From the NCBI GenBank assembly GCA_965237505.1, contig CBDEFR010000009.1:1-64000 (forward strand): a DNA stretch of 64,000 nucleotides, written 5' to 3'. Of this stretch, positions 43,154 to 52,810 are shown one piece after another (position 1 is the stretch's first letter; every line of letters starts with the position of its first letter). The notes beneath the pieces were generated by a model that worked only from the letters and a program-made list of their open reading frames with translations, was not told the DNA's origin and made no database searches. This stretch comes from NVTR01 sp965237505 (GTDB lineage Bacteria; Pseudomonadota; Alphaproteobacteria; Rhodobacterales; Rhodobacteraceae). Position numbers and translations under genes: made by a program.

Positions 43154-44100
43154 GCACGCGGCGCGGCGGATTTTTGCAACCGATCATTGATCGCTCGGCC
43201 TAATCCGTGGTTTGGGATCGGTGACACGGCGATTTTTGTCGCTTTTGCGTCGTCCAACGCGCGCAGGTGGCGAAAAAGATTGGCTGCCGCTTCCACCAGG
43301 TCGCCGGACGAGGACAAATTAAGATCACAGTCCACCGGGCCAAAACCCAAAAGCGTTTCGCCGGTGCTCCTCACCATCACATTCAACCGAATTACCGCGT
43401 CCGTCGCATAGTGCGACGCTAGCTGCCCCGGAACGTTTGGTGTCGCCTGGTCGCCAGGCAGAGCCAGTGTTTGGCCCAAACATTGCTCGATTTCCTCGAC
43501 GGGCAATCCTCCGGGGCGCAGCAGCGTTGGAGCCGGGTCAAATCCGATAATCGTCGATTCCACGCCGACACCGCAGGCGCCGCCATCTATCACAGCCGCT
43601 ATGCGTCCGTTGAGCCCCGAAATCACATGTTCGGCGTTCGTCGGGCTGACTTTGCCCGACGGGTTGGCCGACGGCGCGGCGATCGGACCGCCGAAACTGG
43701 CCAGAAGATCATGCGCCAAAGGATGTTCCGGCACCCGGATCGCGACGGTTGACAGGCCTGCACTTACCAGCGCCGAAATCCCCGCACCGGGTTTCAGAGG
43801 AAGCACGAGCGTCAGTGGCCCAGGCCAGAACGCGTCGGCCAAACCGTCAGCCAGGTGCCCAAAAGCGGCGATTTGACGTGCCGCGTCGGAATGGGCGACA
43901 TGCACGATGAGCGGGTTGAACTGCGGGCGACCCTTGGCCTCAAAAACCCGCGCCACTGCGTAATCGTTACAGGCGTCCGCGCCCAGCCCGTATACAGTTT
44001 CGGTCGGAAACGCCACAAGGCGACCTTTGCGCAACATGTTGGCTGCATCGGCCACGCCGGCCTTGTCTGCGGTCAAAAGTTTTGTTTTGGGATCGGCCAT
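43150..44100 (-). CDS. L-threonylcarbamoyladenylate synthase (Sua5 type)
   Basis: A 316-residue enzyme that makes threonylcarbamoyl-AMP for the t6A modification of tRNA. The N-terminal YrdC domain shows GRLVAFPTETVYGLGADA, KGRPQFNPLIVH, FWPGPLTLVL and APSANPSG (about 25-160). The C-terminal Sua5 domain (about 215-316) identifies the long form rather than TsaC. It is convergent with the YqgE gene. Confidence 0.94.
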   Translation of the reverse strand: MADPKTKLLTADKAGVADAANMLRKGRLVAFPTETVYGLGADACNDYAVARVFEAKGRPQFNPLIVHVAHSDAARQIAAFGHLADGLADAFWPGPLTLVLPLKPGAGISALVSAGLSTVAIRVPEHPLAHDLLASFGGPIAAPSANPSGKVSPTNAEHVISGLNGRIAAVIDGGACGVGVESTIIGFDPAPTLLRPGGLPVEEIEQCLGQTLALPGDQATPNVPGQLASHYATDAVIRLNVMVRSTGETLLGFGPVDCDLNLSSSGDLVEAAANLFRHLRALDDAKATKIAVSPIPNHGLGRAINDRLQKSAAPRA

Positions 44101-44219
44101 TGCCCTGGTGACGCTGCATTTCAGTTGCTGGCACCTGTCTATCGGATACCGTTAAGTCAACGAGAAATTTTCATACTTGGCGGCGATCCAGTTGCCAAGC
44201 TGTCATTGAGGATGTTGGA

Positions 44220-45938
44220 ATGGCCTATCGCGCACCGCTGGATGATTTTAAGTTTCTGTTCTATCATGTGGTCGGATTTGGGCAGGTGGCGGAGACCGAC
44301 CTGTTTTCGGAAGCTTCTGCCGACCTGACCGCGGCGATCCTTGTCGAGGCAGGGCGGCTGAGCGAAGAGGTGTTGGTGCCGCTGCAGCGCAATGGCGATA
44401 TGCACGGCGCGGTTCTTGAAAACGGCGTGGTGCGAACTTCGCCGGGGTTTGGTGATGGCTATCGGGCAGTTGCCCAGGGATGCTGGGTCGGAATGACCGC
44501 CAATGTTGAAAACGGTGGCATGGGATTGCCACAGACATTGGCGACTGCTGTAAACGAAATGATGGCCTCGGCCTGTCTGTCGCTGCAGTTGAACCCCCTG
44601 ATGACGCAAGGCCAGATCGAAGCGCTGGAGCATCATGCCAGCGACGAGATCAAGGCGCTTTACCTGCCCAAGTTGATATCCGGTGAATGGTGCGGAACGA
44701 TGAACCTGACCGAGCCGCAGGCAGGTTCAGACGTGGGCGCGTTGCGCTGCAGGGCGGAACCGAGCGGGAACGGAACTTACAGGATCACCGGCCAGAAGAT
44801 TTTCATCAGCTGGGGCGACAATGATTTCACTGACAACGTGTGTCATCTGGTCTTGGCGCGGCTGCCTGACGGAGCGGCCGGAACCAAAGGCATCAGCCTG
44901 TTCATGGTGCCCAAGCGCATCCCGGATGCGGATGGCAACCCCGGTGTGGTAAATGGCCTGAAGGTGGTCAGTTTGGAACACAAGCTCGGGCTGCACGGCT
45001 CGCCCACTGCGGTGATGGAGTTTGATGCTGCCACCGGCTGGCTGGTGGGCGAACCACATGCGGGCATGAAGACGATGTTCACCATGATGAACAACGCCCG
45101 TCTTGGGGTTGGTGTGCAGGGCATCGGGCAGGCGGAAGGCGCATATCAGCATGCACTAGCTTTCGCGCTGGAGCGCAAGCAGGGCCGCACCCCGGTTGCG
45201 GGCGGAACTGGAACAATTATCGATCATGCAGATGTGCGCCGGATGCTGGCGACGATGAAAGCGGATACCTACGCGGCCCGCGCCATCGCATTGGCTTGTG
45301 CGGTAGCGATCGACATGGCGCGCGCCACCGGGGACGCAGATTGGAGTGCTCGGGCGGCGTTCCTCACCCCGATTGCCAAAGCGTTTGGCACCGACATCGG
45401 TTGCGAGGTTGCCCATATTGGAGTGCAAGTGCATGGCGGTATGGGGTTCATCGAAGAAACTGGTGCGGCGCAATTTTCACGCGATGTGCGGGTCACGGCG
45501 ATCTACGAAGGCACCAACGGCATTCAGTCGATGGACCTTGTGGGCCGCAAACTGGCGGATGGTGGCGAGGCAGCCTATCGGCTGCTTGATGAGATTGAGG
45601 CCGACGCGGAAGCCGCCCGCGCGTCGCATGCCAATGTGGCGTCCAAAGTCTGGGACGCGGCAGAATCGCTGCGCGAAACCACCGAATGGCTGGTCGCGCA
45701 GAATGACATGAATGAGCGTTTTGCCGGATCGGCGCCATACCTGCGTGCATTTGCACGAGTGTTGGGCGGGCATTTTCACCTCAAATCCGCAATCGCCGAG
45801 GGAGGTGGCGGCCCACGATCCCGACTGGCCGCATTTTACATAGCGCGTCTGATGCCTGAACATGCAGCGCTTCTGGCCCACGTACGTGAAGGGGCGAGCG
45901 GACTATACGCTCTGACTCCGGAAGATCTGGCGGCATGA
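44220..45938 (+). CDS. Acyl-CoA dehydrogenase with C-terminal extension
   Basis: A 572-residue flavoprotein. The core shows LTEPQAGSDVGALR (flavin/substrate loop), KIFISWGDND, GVGVQGIGQAEGAYQHAL, and the C-terminal GGMGFIEETGAAQFSRDVRV and IYEGTNGIQSMDLVGRKL with the catalytic Glu. An extra about 110-residue C-terminal domain places it in the long ACAD group that includes DmdC (methylmercaptopropionyl-CoA dehydrogenase in roseobacters) and others; the substrate cannot be told from sequence. It overlaps the metallo-hydrolase gene by 4 bp. Confidence 0.9.
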   Translation: MAYRAPLDDFKFLFYHVVGFGQVAETDLFSEASADLTAAILVEAGRLSEEVLVPLQRNGDMHGAVLENGVVRTSPGFGDGYRAVAQGCWVGMTANVENGGMGLPQTLATAVNEMMASACLSLQLNPLMTQGQIEALEHHASDEIKALYLPKLISGEWCGTMNLTEPQAGSDVGALRCRAEPSGNGTYRITGQKIFISWGDNDFTDNVCHLVLARLPDGAAGTKGISLFMVPKRIPDADGNPGVVNGLKVVSLEHKLGLHGSPTAVMEFDAATGWLVGEPHAGMKTMFTMMNNARLGVGVQGIGQAEGAYQHALAFALERKQGRTPVAGGTGTIIDHADVRRMLATMKADTYAARAIALACAVAIDMARATGDADWSARAAFLTPIAKAFGTDIGCEVAHIGVQVHGGMGFIEETGAAQFSRDVRVTAIYEGTNGIQSMDLVGRKLADGGEAAYRLLDEIEADAEAARASHANVASKVWDAAESLRETTEWLVAQNDMNERFAGSAPYLRAFARVLGGHFHLKSAIAEGGGGPRSRLAAFYIARLMPEHAALLAHVREGASGLYALTPEDLAA

Positions 45939-46984
45939 TGGACGGCAATAGCCTGACGATCCGGTTTCCGGTAACAGAGCCGCCTGCGCATGGCGAGGCG
46001 ATTGATTTGGCCGAGGGCGTTCTGTGGTTGCGGCTGCCATTGCCGATGGCGTTGGATCACGTGAACGTCTTTGCGTTTGACGACGGCGATGGCTGGACGC
46101 TGGTCGATACCGGCTTTGACAGCCAGAAAACCCGCGCCATATGGCAGGCCGCACTGAACGGACCGCTTAAGGGTAAGCGTGTTGTGCGTGTTCTGGCGAC
46201 GCATCATCACCCCGATCACATCGGGCTGGCGGGCTGGTTTCAGAGCGATCATGGGGCCGAGCTGGTCACGACCCGCACCGCCTGGCTGATGGCGCGGATG
46301 CTGACGCTGGACGTGCAAACGGTGCCAACCATTGAAACGCTGGCGTTCTGGCGCTCTGCCGGGATGGATGCAAATATTCTGGAACAACGAAAAAAAGAAC
46401 GGCCCTTCAATTTTGCCGATGTAGTTGCTCCCCTGCCGCTTGGGTTCAAACGCATAAAGGAAGGCGACGCCATTCAGTTGGGCGGGCGAAGCTGGACTGT
46501 CCGCATTTGCCATGGCCATGCGCCAGAACACGCGACTCTGTGGTCTGATGATGACAGTCTTGTGATTGGCGGCGATCAGTTATTGCCCACAATATCGCCG
46601 AATCTCGGGGTCTATGCGACCGAACCCGCAGCTGATCCGGTTGCCGAGTGGTTGGACGCTTGTGAGCGTTTGAAACCGTTTGCCAAGGACACCCAACTGG
46701 TGCTGCCCGGTCATAAACTGCCGTTCACAGGACTGCCGCGACGTATGCGGCAGTTGATCGACAACCATCACGGCGCTTTAGCACGGCTGTTGAACTATCT
46801 GGCAACGCCGCATACGGCAGCCGAGTGTTTTGCACCGCTGTTTAAGCGTAAGATCGGGCCCGGCGAATATGGCCTGGCGCTGGTCGAGGCAATGGCGCAC
46901 GTAAATCATCTGCACCAACTTGGCCAACTGACACGAATCGCACGCGGTGACGGGGCTTGGCTGTGGCAGCGAAGAGGTCTGTGA
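45935..46984 (+). CDS. Metallo-beta-lactamase-fold hydrolase
   Basis: A 349-residue MBL-fold hydrolase. The metal ligands are visible in ATHHHPDHIG (about residues 87-96), HGHAPEHATLW and LPGHKLPF, with the Asp in VDTGFD before them. A C-terminal helical domain (about 265-345) follows, as in hydroxyacylglutathione/acyl-CoA thioesterase-like members. Coupling to an acyl-CoA dehydrogenase (ATGA overlap) suggests thioester hydrolysis; that is inference. Confidence 0.9.
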   Translation: MMDGNSLTIRFPVTEPPAHGEAIDLAEGVLWLRLPLPMALDHVNVFAFDDGDGWTLVDTGFDSQKTRAIWQAALNGPLKGKRVVRVLATHHHPDHIGLAGWFQSDHGAELVTTRTAWLMARMLTLDVQTVPTIETLAFWRSAGMDANILEQRKKERPFNFADVVAPLPLGFKRIKEGDAIQLGGRSWTVRICHGHAPEHATLWSDDDSLVIGGDQLLPTISPNLGVYATEPAADPVAEWLDACERLKPFAKDTQLVLPGHKLPFTGLPRRMRQLIDNHHGALARLLNYLATPHTAAECFAPLFKRKIGPGEYGLALVEAMAHVNHLHQLGQLTRIARGDGAWLWQRRGL

Positions 46985-47438
46985 TGGACGACGAATGTCA
47001 GGCGACGGACGAAGCACGCAAAACGAATGCAGTTCCTTGCACGCGGGCGGTTCACGCCAACCCGGACGCCCCGGCCACGGCCGAGCAAAAGCCGCCGTCG
47101 GCCGCGTTGTCCAAAAAGCCGCTGGAACAAAAAAGTCCGGCAGAGTGGGCCCATGAACGGCTGATCCTGTATATTCAGAACTTTGAAGAACAACTGGATG
47201 ATGAACACGAGATTGCATGGGTTTCGCCGCTGGCGCGTCGGGGGTTCTGCGAATCCAAGGAATTGGTTTTTTCGACCCTGATATCGTGACGTTTTATGGG
47301 ATCGATGAATATGGTGCAAAGACGCAGTTGACTCAGCATGTCACGCAATTGGGAGTGACATTACGGGCGTTGCCCAAGCAGGTTGCGACCGAAGGGCCAG
47401 CCTGGATCAGATTTCGGCTTGCCGCGGACTTGGAATAG
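46984..47438 (+). pseudogene. DUF6173-like protein gene, frameshifted
   Basis: The start ATG shares its A with the preceding stop. The first frame encodes a low-complexity N terminus, then SPAEWAHERLILYIQNFEEQ LDDEHEIA. At about 47215 one base appears to be missing (ATTGCATGGG), and the rest, MGFAAGASGVLRIQGIGFFD, then PDIVTFYGIDEYGAKTQLTQ and the end FRLAADLE, is in another frame. Together they match the conserved small Rhodobacterales protein now called DUF6173. A sequencing error cannot be excluded. Confidence 0.7.
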
Positions 47439-47535
47439 AAGTGATCTACGGTTTATTGCGCTGCGGTCGGGCCGTGACAGCGCGCGCGGAATCGTCTAAG
47501 TCCGATGATACTGAATTGGCAGAGTAGGTGCAGAC

Positions 47536-47670
47536 ATGGATAAGCACGAACACGGATCTGTGGATGTCTCGACCAATGAAAAATCCCTGGCGCGCTTTGC
47601 TAAGGCGGTCGCATGGACGGTTGTCATTATTTTGGCCTTCCTGTTGTTTCTTGGCATTGTGAACGGCTGA
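47536..47670 (+). CDS. aa3-type cytochrome c oxidase subunit IV
   Basis: A 44-residue single-helix membrane peptide: MDKHEHGSVDVSTNEKSLAR followed by the hydrophobic helix VVIILAFLLFLGIVNG. It matches the small bacterial aa3 oxidase subunit IV family (MDxxxH..MD/VDVSxxEKxFxGF..., one TM helix), which sits on the core of the oxidase. In this group the gene is usually separate from the other subunit genes, as here. Confidence 0.88.
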   Translation: MDKHEHGSVDVSTNEKSLARFAKAVAWTVVIILAFLLFLGIVNG

Positions 47671-47679
47671 TTTTTGGGG

Positions 47680-48311
47680 ATGATGAGCCAAGTCATTCGA
47701 GTTACAGCCGCGCTGATCGGGCTCTTTATCCTGGCCGAGTGCGCAAGCACGGCTGAGCCAATTTGGGCGACCGACGCCGAAGTTTCGCGTGCGGTTTATG
47801 TTCACGAGGGTCCGCCGAAATTGACCCTGTACACGGTAATCAACAACAAGAATGGCACCGGCGCGCATTCTGCGCTGATGGTCAATGCATCACAACGGGT
47901 GATCTTTGATCCGGCGGGAACCTGGCACCATCCCAAATTGCCAGAACGCAACGATGTCCATTATGGAATGTCGGACGCGGTTGTGGATTTTTACGTAGAT
48001 TATCATACCGTGTCACATATCGTACCGTCATTCAGGAAGTTGTCGTTTCGCCAGAAGTGGCGCAACTGGCGATGAACCGGATGATGGCCCACGGCGCGGT
48101 GCCCAAGGCGCTGTGTTCGCGCAGCATAACGTCAATTCTGGCGGCCATTCCGGGCTTTGAAGGGGTTTCAAGCACTCTGTTTCCAAAGCGGCTGTCAGCG
48201 GCTTTTGGCGAGTTGCCCGGTGTGACGCGTGAAGTGGTCTACGATGACGATTCAGATGACAATTCTGGCGTCATTCAAGCGCCGCCGGTGTTGCTGCGAC
48301 CAGTTCCCTAA
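47680..48311 (+). pseudogene. Conserved lipoprotein-like gene, frameshifted
   Basis: The first frame gives a hydrophobic leader ending in Cys (ALIGLFILAEC), then PPKLTLYTVINNKNGTGAHS, then ALMVNASQRVIFDPAGTWHH and ending NDVHYGMSDAVVDFYVDYHT. After a one-base loss near 48008 (CATACCGTGTC) the second frame continues RVTYRTVIQEVVVSPEVAQL and AVPKALCSRSITSILAAIPG up to 48311. Homologues I recall in this order run through without a break. Function unknown. The 148-bp gap to fdhD holds no gene. Confidence 0.75.
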
Positions 48312-48459
48312 CTTCGCAGATACCGCATCAGGCCGAAATACGAAGGGCAATCCGTCGCGCGCACCGTGCCGGAAAGCAGATTTGGTTGTGGTCGCGGCCA
48401 TGCTTTAGGCCTAATATTCTGCCGGTCCGCCTGATTGCGCTGGCGGGCGAGGGGATCAA

Positions 48460-49344
48460 ATGCCTGTTCGTGAGGATCTTGATGACTATCTGATTGCGCC
48501 TGATCCGGGCCGTGCCGGGCTGACCCGCGCCGTCCAAAGCACTGATCAGACCGGCCAGGTCACGACGATTTCGGTGGTTGAAGAACGACCGCTGACGATT
48601 TACTTGAACAGCCAGGAAATCGTAACCGCGATGACCATTGGCGACCATCCGGAATATCTGGCGCTCGGTTTTCTGCGCAATCAGGGAATGTTGCCTGATG
48701 CCGCCGCAGTGACTGCGGTGCAGTTTGACGACGAAACTCAAACCGTGGTGGTGCGCACCAATCAGCCCACGGATTATGAACAGAAACTGAAGAAAAAAAC
48801 CCGCACGTCCGGCTGTGCCGTGGGCACCGTGTTTGGCGACATGATGGAAGGTTTGGACGGGTTGGTGCTGCCGAAAGCCGAGGTGCGCACATCCTGGCTG
48901 TATACGCTGGCAAACAAGATCAACCGCACGCCGAGCCTTTATCTGGCGGCAGGTGCGATTCATGGAACCGTGCTGTGCCGCCGCGACCGTCCGCTGGTCT
49001 ATATGGAAGATGTCGGTCGGCACAATGCGGTGGACAAGATTGCCGGTTGGATGCTGTCCGAACAAGTCCCGGCGGATGACAAGATTTTGTACTCAACCGG
49101 GCGGCTGACATCGGAAATGGTGATAAAAACTGCGATGATGGGCATACCGGTGCTGGTGTCGCGGTCAGGGTTTACCGCCTGGGGCGTCGAGATTGCGCGC
49201 GATGTTGGGTTGACGCTGATCGGGCGCATGCGCGGACAACGGTATCATTGCCTGTCAGGGGCCGAGCGTCTGGTGCGCGATGTCGACCTTGGTTCGGTCC
49301 CGGATGAAGGCAACCGCCACCGACGCAAGAGCGCGGACACCTGA
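48460..49344 (+). CDS. fdhD: Formate dehydrogenase sulfurtransferase FdhD
   Basis: A 294-residue protein that inserts sulfur into the molybdenum cofactor of formate dehydrogenases. It shows RPLTIYLNSQEIVTAM, LALGFLRNQGML, TSGCAVGTVFGD, YMEDVGRHNAVDKIAGW, STGRLTSEMVIKTAMMGIPV and SRSGFTAWGVEIA. The reactive CxxC of E. coli FdhD is reduced to a single Cys (GCAVG). The ATG follows GAGGGG. Its stop overlaps the mobA start. No formate dehydrogenase genes are in the window. Confidence 0.93.
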   Translation: MPVREDLDDYLIAPDPGRAGLTRAVQSTDQTGQVTTISVVEERPLTIYLNSQEIVTAMTIGDHPEYLALGFLRNQGMLPDAAAVTAVQFDDETQTVVVRTNQPTDYEQKLKKKTRTSGCAVGTVFGDMMEGLDGLVLPKAEVRTSWLYTLANKINRTPSLYLAAGAIHGTVLCRRDRPLVYMEDVGRHNAVDKIAGWMLSEQVPADDKILYSTGRLTSEMVIKTAMMGIPVLVSRSGFTAWGVEIARDVGLTLIGRMRGQRYHCLSGAERLVRDVDLGSVPDEGNRHRRKSADT

Positions 49345-49964
49345 TGCGCCCCTTGGGCGTCATTCTTGCGGGCGGCCTGGCCACGCGAATGGGCGGCGGC
49401 GACAAGGGGCTTCTTGACCTTGGCGGTCAGAGCATATTGCGGCATGTCATCGACCGGATCAAACCGCAGGTGGGCGGTCTCGCGTTGAATGCTAATGGTG
49501 ATCCGGCGCGATTTTCAGAATTTGGTCTGCCGGTGCTTGCAGATTCAATTGGCGGCTATGCCGGGCCGCTCGCAGGCGTGCTGGCAGGTCTGGATTGGGC
49601 GGCTGAAAAAGGCGCCGAGGCGATTGTGACCGTGGCTGCTGACACACCGTTCTTTCCCAATGATCTCGTTGCGCGGCTTGCAGCGGCGGCAGTTTCAGCC
49701 GGAACCCCGATTGCCCTTGCCGCCACGCCTGACGCAAAACGAGGCCAAGTGCGCCATCCGACATTCGGGCTGTGGACGGTGGCATTACGGGATGACTTGC
49801 GGAACGCGTTGAACGGCGGTTTGCGCAAGGTGGTGCTGTGGACAGACCGCCATGGTGCCGCAACCGCGCTGTTTGATGCGGACCCTTATGATCCGTTCTT
49901 CAACGTCAACACGCCAGCCGATCTGGACCATGCCCGGGCGATGTTGGCGGAGGGCGTGATATGA
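49344..49964 (+). CDS. mobA: Molybdenum cofactor guanylyltransferase
   Basis: A 206-residue nucleotidyltransferase that adds GMP to molybdopterin. The N-terminal GTP loop is LAGGLATRMGGGDKGLL, followed by ADSIGGYAGPLAGVLAGLDW, the metal-binding VAADTPFFP and the C-terminal FFNVNTPADLDHA. It is coupled to fdhD upstream and to the mobB-moeA gene downstream by ATGA overlaps. Confidence 0.95.
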   Translation: MRPLGVILAGGLATRMGGGDKGLLDLGGQSILRHVIDRIKPQVGGLALNANGDPARFSEFGLPVLADSIGGYAGPLAGVLAGLDWAAEKGAEAIVTVAADTPFFPNDLVARLAAAAVSAGTPIALAATPDAKRGQVRHPTFGLWTVALRDDLRNALNGGLRKVVLWTDRHGAATALFDADPYDPFFNVNTPADLDHARAMLAEGVI

Positions 49965-51739
49965 GGGTTTTCGGCGTCGTCGGCTGGAAAAACGCCGGCA
50001 AGACCGGTTTGATCGAGCGGTTAGTGACAGAGATCACCAGGCGGGGCTTCTCGGTGTCCACGCTCAAACATGCGCATCATGCCTTTGACGTGGATCAGCC
50101 GGGCAAAGACAGCTATCGCCACCGTCACGCCGGGGCGAGCGAGGTTTTGCTGTCGTCACGCCATAGGTGGGCTTTGATGCACGAAAACCGGGGCGTGGCC
50201 GAGCCGGCGCTTGCGGACCTGTTGGTCAAGCTGGAGCCGGTCGATCTGGTTCTGGTCGAGGGTTACAAGCGCGACGCCCACCCAAAGATCGAGGCGCATC
50301 GGGCGGCGACTGGCAAGGCGTTGATTGCGCGAGAGGATGCCTCGGTCGTTGCAGTCGCCAGCGATGTGGCCATTGTGGGACTCGATGTGCCGGTTTTTGC
50401 TCTTGATGATGCGGTTGGAGTGGCGGATTTCGTGCTGAAGCAAGTTGGGCTGCGGTCTGACGAGCCGGGCGAACGTCCTGACCTGAAGCCGCCGCGGCTG
50501 AAAAACGATTGTTTTGCCCTGCCGTCTGGTGTGGATTGGGTGCCCGTTGACGACGCTCTGGCCACATTACGACACGGGCTTACGCCGATTGTGGGCCTGG
50601 AGACTATGGCGCTGGATCAGGCGCTGGATCGGGTGTTGGCAGCGGATGTCGCCGCTAAACGGTCAAACCCGCCGGGCGCGAATTCGGCAGTGGACGGTTT
50701 TGGGTTTGCGCAATCAGCCACAGGTTCGGGTGCGCAGGTCCTGCGCCTCGTTGCTGGCCGCGCCGTTGCCGGGGCACCCTTTGCCGGCGCGATTCCGAGC
50801 GGTCAGGCGGTCAGAATTCTGACCGGGGCGTTGCTGCCGGCTGGTGTTGATACAGTGGTGATGCAGGAAGATGTGAACGAGCGTGACGGATATGTAGCAA
50901 TTGATGCGCAAGTGCGGGCCGGTGCGAATACCCGCATGGCAGGCGAGGATGTAAAAGCCAAAGATATCGCATTGAAGACAGGGCAAAAAATCGGGCCGCC
51001 TGAAATTGCGCTTTTGTCCGCCACAGGCATCACCGAGGTTTCAGTGTATCGGCGCCTGCGTATTGGCGTTCTGTCGACTGGTGATGAGATTGTGAAGCCC
51101 GGTAGTGATCCGTCACCGGCAAAAACCTATGACGCGAACCGACCGATGTTGTTGAGTGTTGTCGCGAAATGGGGCTATTCGCCGGTCGATCTGGGACACG
51201 TGGGTGATGATCGTGCGGCGCTGCGCGATACTTTGAAAATCGCAGCGCGCCAAGTGGATGTCATCCTGACATCAGGCGGCGCGTCTGCTGGCGACGAAGA
51301 CCATGTTTCGGCCCTGTTGGCAGAGGCCGGGGCGCTGTCGACATGGCGGATCGCTTTGAAACCCGGGCGGCCGCTGGCGCTCGGGCTTTGGGACGGCGTG
51401 CCGATATTTGGATTGCCTGGTAATCCGGTGGCAGCGCTGATCTGCACATTGATCTTCGCGCGCCCTGCGATGGCTGTGTTGGCGGGCGGTTCCTGGCCAG
51501 CCCCGCACGGATTCACAGTGCCGGCAGCGTTTGAAAAGCGCAAAAAACCCGGGCGGCGTGAGTATCTTCGAGCCCGCATGAATGTGGCCGCAGAAGCCGA
51601 GATTTTCGCCTCGGAAGGGTCTGGCCGGATTTCCGGGCTTAGCTGGGCCGATGGTTTAGTGGAGCTCGAAGTTGGCGAACGCCGCATTCGGCCAGGCGAT
51701 CCGGTCCGCTACATCCCCTATGCCAGTTTCGGGCTTTAG
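49961..51739 (+). CDS. MobB-MoeA fusion protein
   Basis: A 592-residue two-domain protein. The MobB part (about 1-165) has a P-loop, GWKNAGKTGLIERLV, and LVEGYKRDAHPKIEAHR. The MoeA part (about 195-592) has the domain I/II features (GANSAVDGFGF), VRILTGALLPAGVDTVVMQE, the GDEIVKPG loop, LTSGGASAGDEDHV and FGLPGNPVAALICTLIFARP, and a C-terminal domain IV. MoeA inserts molybdate and MobB binds GTP as an adaptor to MobA. The fusion is known in alphaproteobacteria. It closes the fdhD-mobA operon. Confidence 0.95.
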   Translation: MRVFGVVGWKNAGKTGLIERLVTEITRRGFSVSTLKHAHHAFDVDQPGKDSYRHRHAGASEVLLSSRHRWALMHENRGVAEPALADLLVKLEPVDLVLVEGYKRDAHPKIEAHRAATGKALIAREDASVVAVASDVAIVGLDVPVFALDDAVGVADFVLKQVGLRSDEPGERPDLKPPRLKNDCFALPSGVDWVPVDDALATLRHGLTPIVGLETMALDQALDRVLAADVAAKRSNPPGANSAVDGFGFAQSATGSGAQVLRLVAGRAVAGAPFAGAIPSGQAVRILTGALLPAGVDTVVMQEDVNERDGYVAIDAQVRAGANTRMAGEDVKAKDIALKTGQKIGPPEIALLSATGITEVSVYRRLRIGVLSTGDEIVKPGSDPSPAKTYDANRPMLLSVVAKWGYSPVDLGHVGDDRAALRDTLKIAARQVDVILTSGGASAGDEDHVSALLAEAGALSTWRIALKPGRPLALGLWDGVPIFGLPGNPVAALICTLIFARPAMAVLAGGSWPAPHGFTVPAAFEKRKKPGRREYLRARMNVAAEAEIFASEGSGRISGLSWADGLVELEVGERRIRPGDPVRYIPYASFGL

Positions 51740-51747
51740 GCGATTAC

Positions 51748-52785
51748 CTAATCGAAGGTTCCGGTCACGCGGCCAAGCAACATGAATGCACGCGCGGTTC
51801 TCGTGTCGGTCATCAGGGCTATGTCCTGGTCGCTGGCGGTTTTTTCAAATTCGGACAATACGTGATCGAAATTGCGCAGGAAATGATGCACGGAATCCCG
51901 GAAAATTGTGTCTTGCCGCATCCGCCCCGCAACCAGCGCCAGGCTGGATCGATCGCGAATACCGCCAAGTGCTGCCATCGTCTTGCCGCGTTCACCTTTC
52001 GCAAATCGGCGCCAAATCTCGGTCCGCGCCCGGTCCGGGTGCAGATCGTCCATATATATGCCGTCTTGGGAAATCAGGGTCAGCACGTCCTGGGCAGCCT
52101 GAATCAACTGCGACACATTTCGATCCTGCAGCGCACGGCGCAGGGCGCGAAACCCCTCTTTGTCTTCAGCTGTTTCCGGAAAATGCAACGCGCGAATAAA
52201 ATCGTCGACCGACAAGGGCGGCGCAATAGCCTCTGCCGGTATGCCAAGAGCCAGCGAGGCCTGCTCCTGCGCCGGTGAACCATGTGCAATCGCCAAAGCT
52301 GACCGTTCGTCAGCCGCCAACTGCTCGGCCCCGGGGCGGATCGAGGTGAACATCGCAAGCGTCGCGTCTGTCTTGCGCTGAGCGGCGGCAATTTCATCCA
52401 ATTTTTGTTCCACAGCGGGCTTCATGCCCAATATACCGGATTGCTGCTGTTGAATGTACGTGTGTCGCATCGCGTTTATCGCCGCTTGCAGACGCGTGGA
52501 TTCCTCTTTCATGATCCGGCCACTGCGAACTGCGGCGGCAGCCACCCAGATCAACGCCACTGGCATAAAGATCGCGATGATCGCCATGACGAACCGCAGG
52601 CTGTCGACTTGCGGGGCGGTGCTATCGCCGTCGCTTGCCACATACATGAAAAACAGCGTGATCCCCAACAGCCAGACCACCGACAGCACGCCCGGTATCA
52701 GCACGCTCAAAGGGACCGGCGCGCCATCATTGCGCCTGGAAAATATTCCCAGGTCTATCGGCTTGTGCTCTTGCGGCTCGGCCAT
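51748..52785 (-). CDS. Conserved membrane protein, 345 aa, unknown function
   Basis: It has two transmembrane helices (about 25-50, VLIPGVLSVVWLLGITLFFM, and about 66-88, VMAIIAIFMPVALIWVAAAA), a short coiled region (about 95-150) and a soluble C-terminal domain (about 190-345) with DDFIRALHFPETAEDKEGFR and RTEIWRRFAKGERGKTMAAL. I recall similar proteins only from Rhodobacterales. It is convergent with mobB-moeA and precedes greA by position, but is separated from it by only 25 bp on the same strand, so greA and this gene may be co-transcribed. Confidence 0.75.
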   Translation of the reverse strand: MAEPQEHKPIDLGIFSRRNDGAPVPLSVLIPGVLSVVWLLGITLFFMYVASDGDSTAPQVDSLRFVMAIIAIFMPVALIWVAAAAVRSGRIMKEESTRLQAAINAMRHTYIQQQQSGILGMKPAVEQKLDEIAAAQRKTDATLAMFTSIRPGAEQLAADERSALAIAHGSPAQEQASLALGIPAEAIAPPLSVDDFIRALHFPETAEDKEGFRALRRALQDRNVSQLIQAAQDVLTLISQDGIYMDDLHPDRARTEIWRRFAKGERGKTMAALGGIRDRSSLALVAGRMRQDTIFRDSVHHFLRNFDHVLSEFEKTASDQDIALMTDTRTARAFMLLGRVTGTFD

Positions 52786-52810
52786 CCCCCGCGGACCCCA
52801 CAGACAAATT

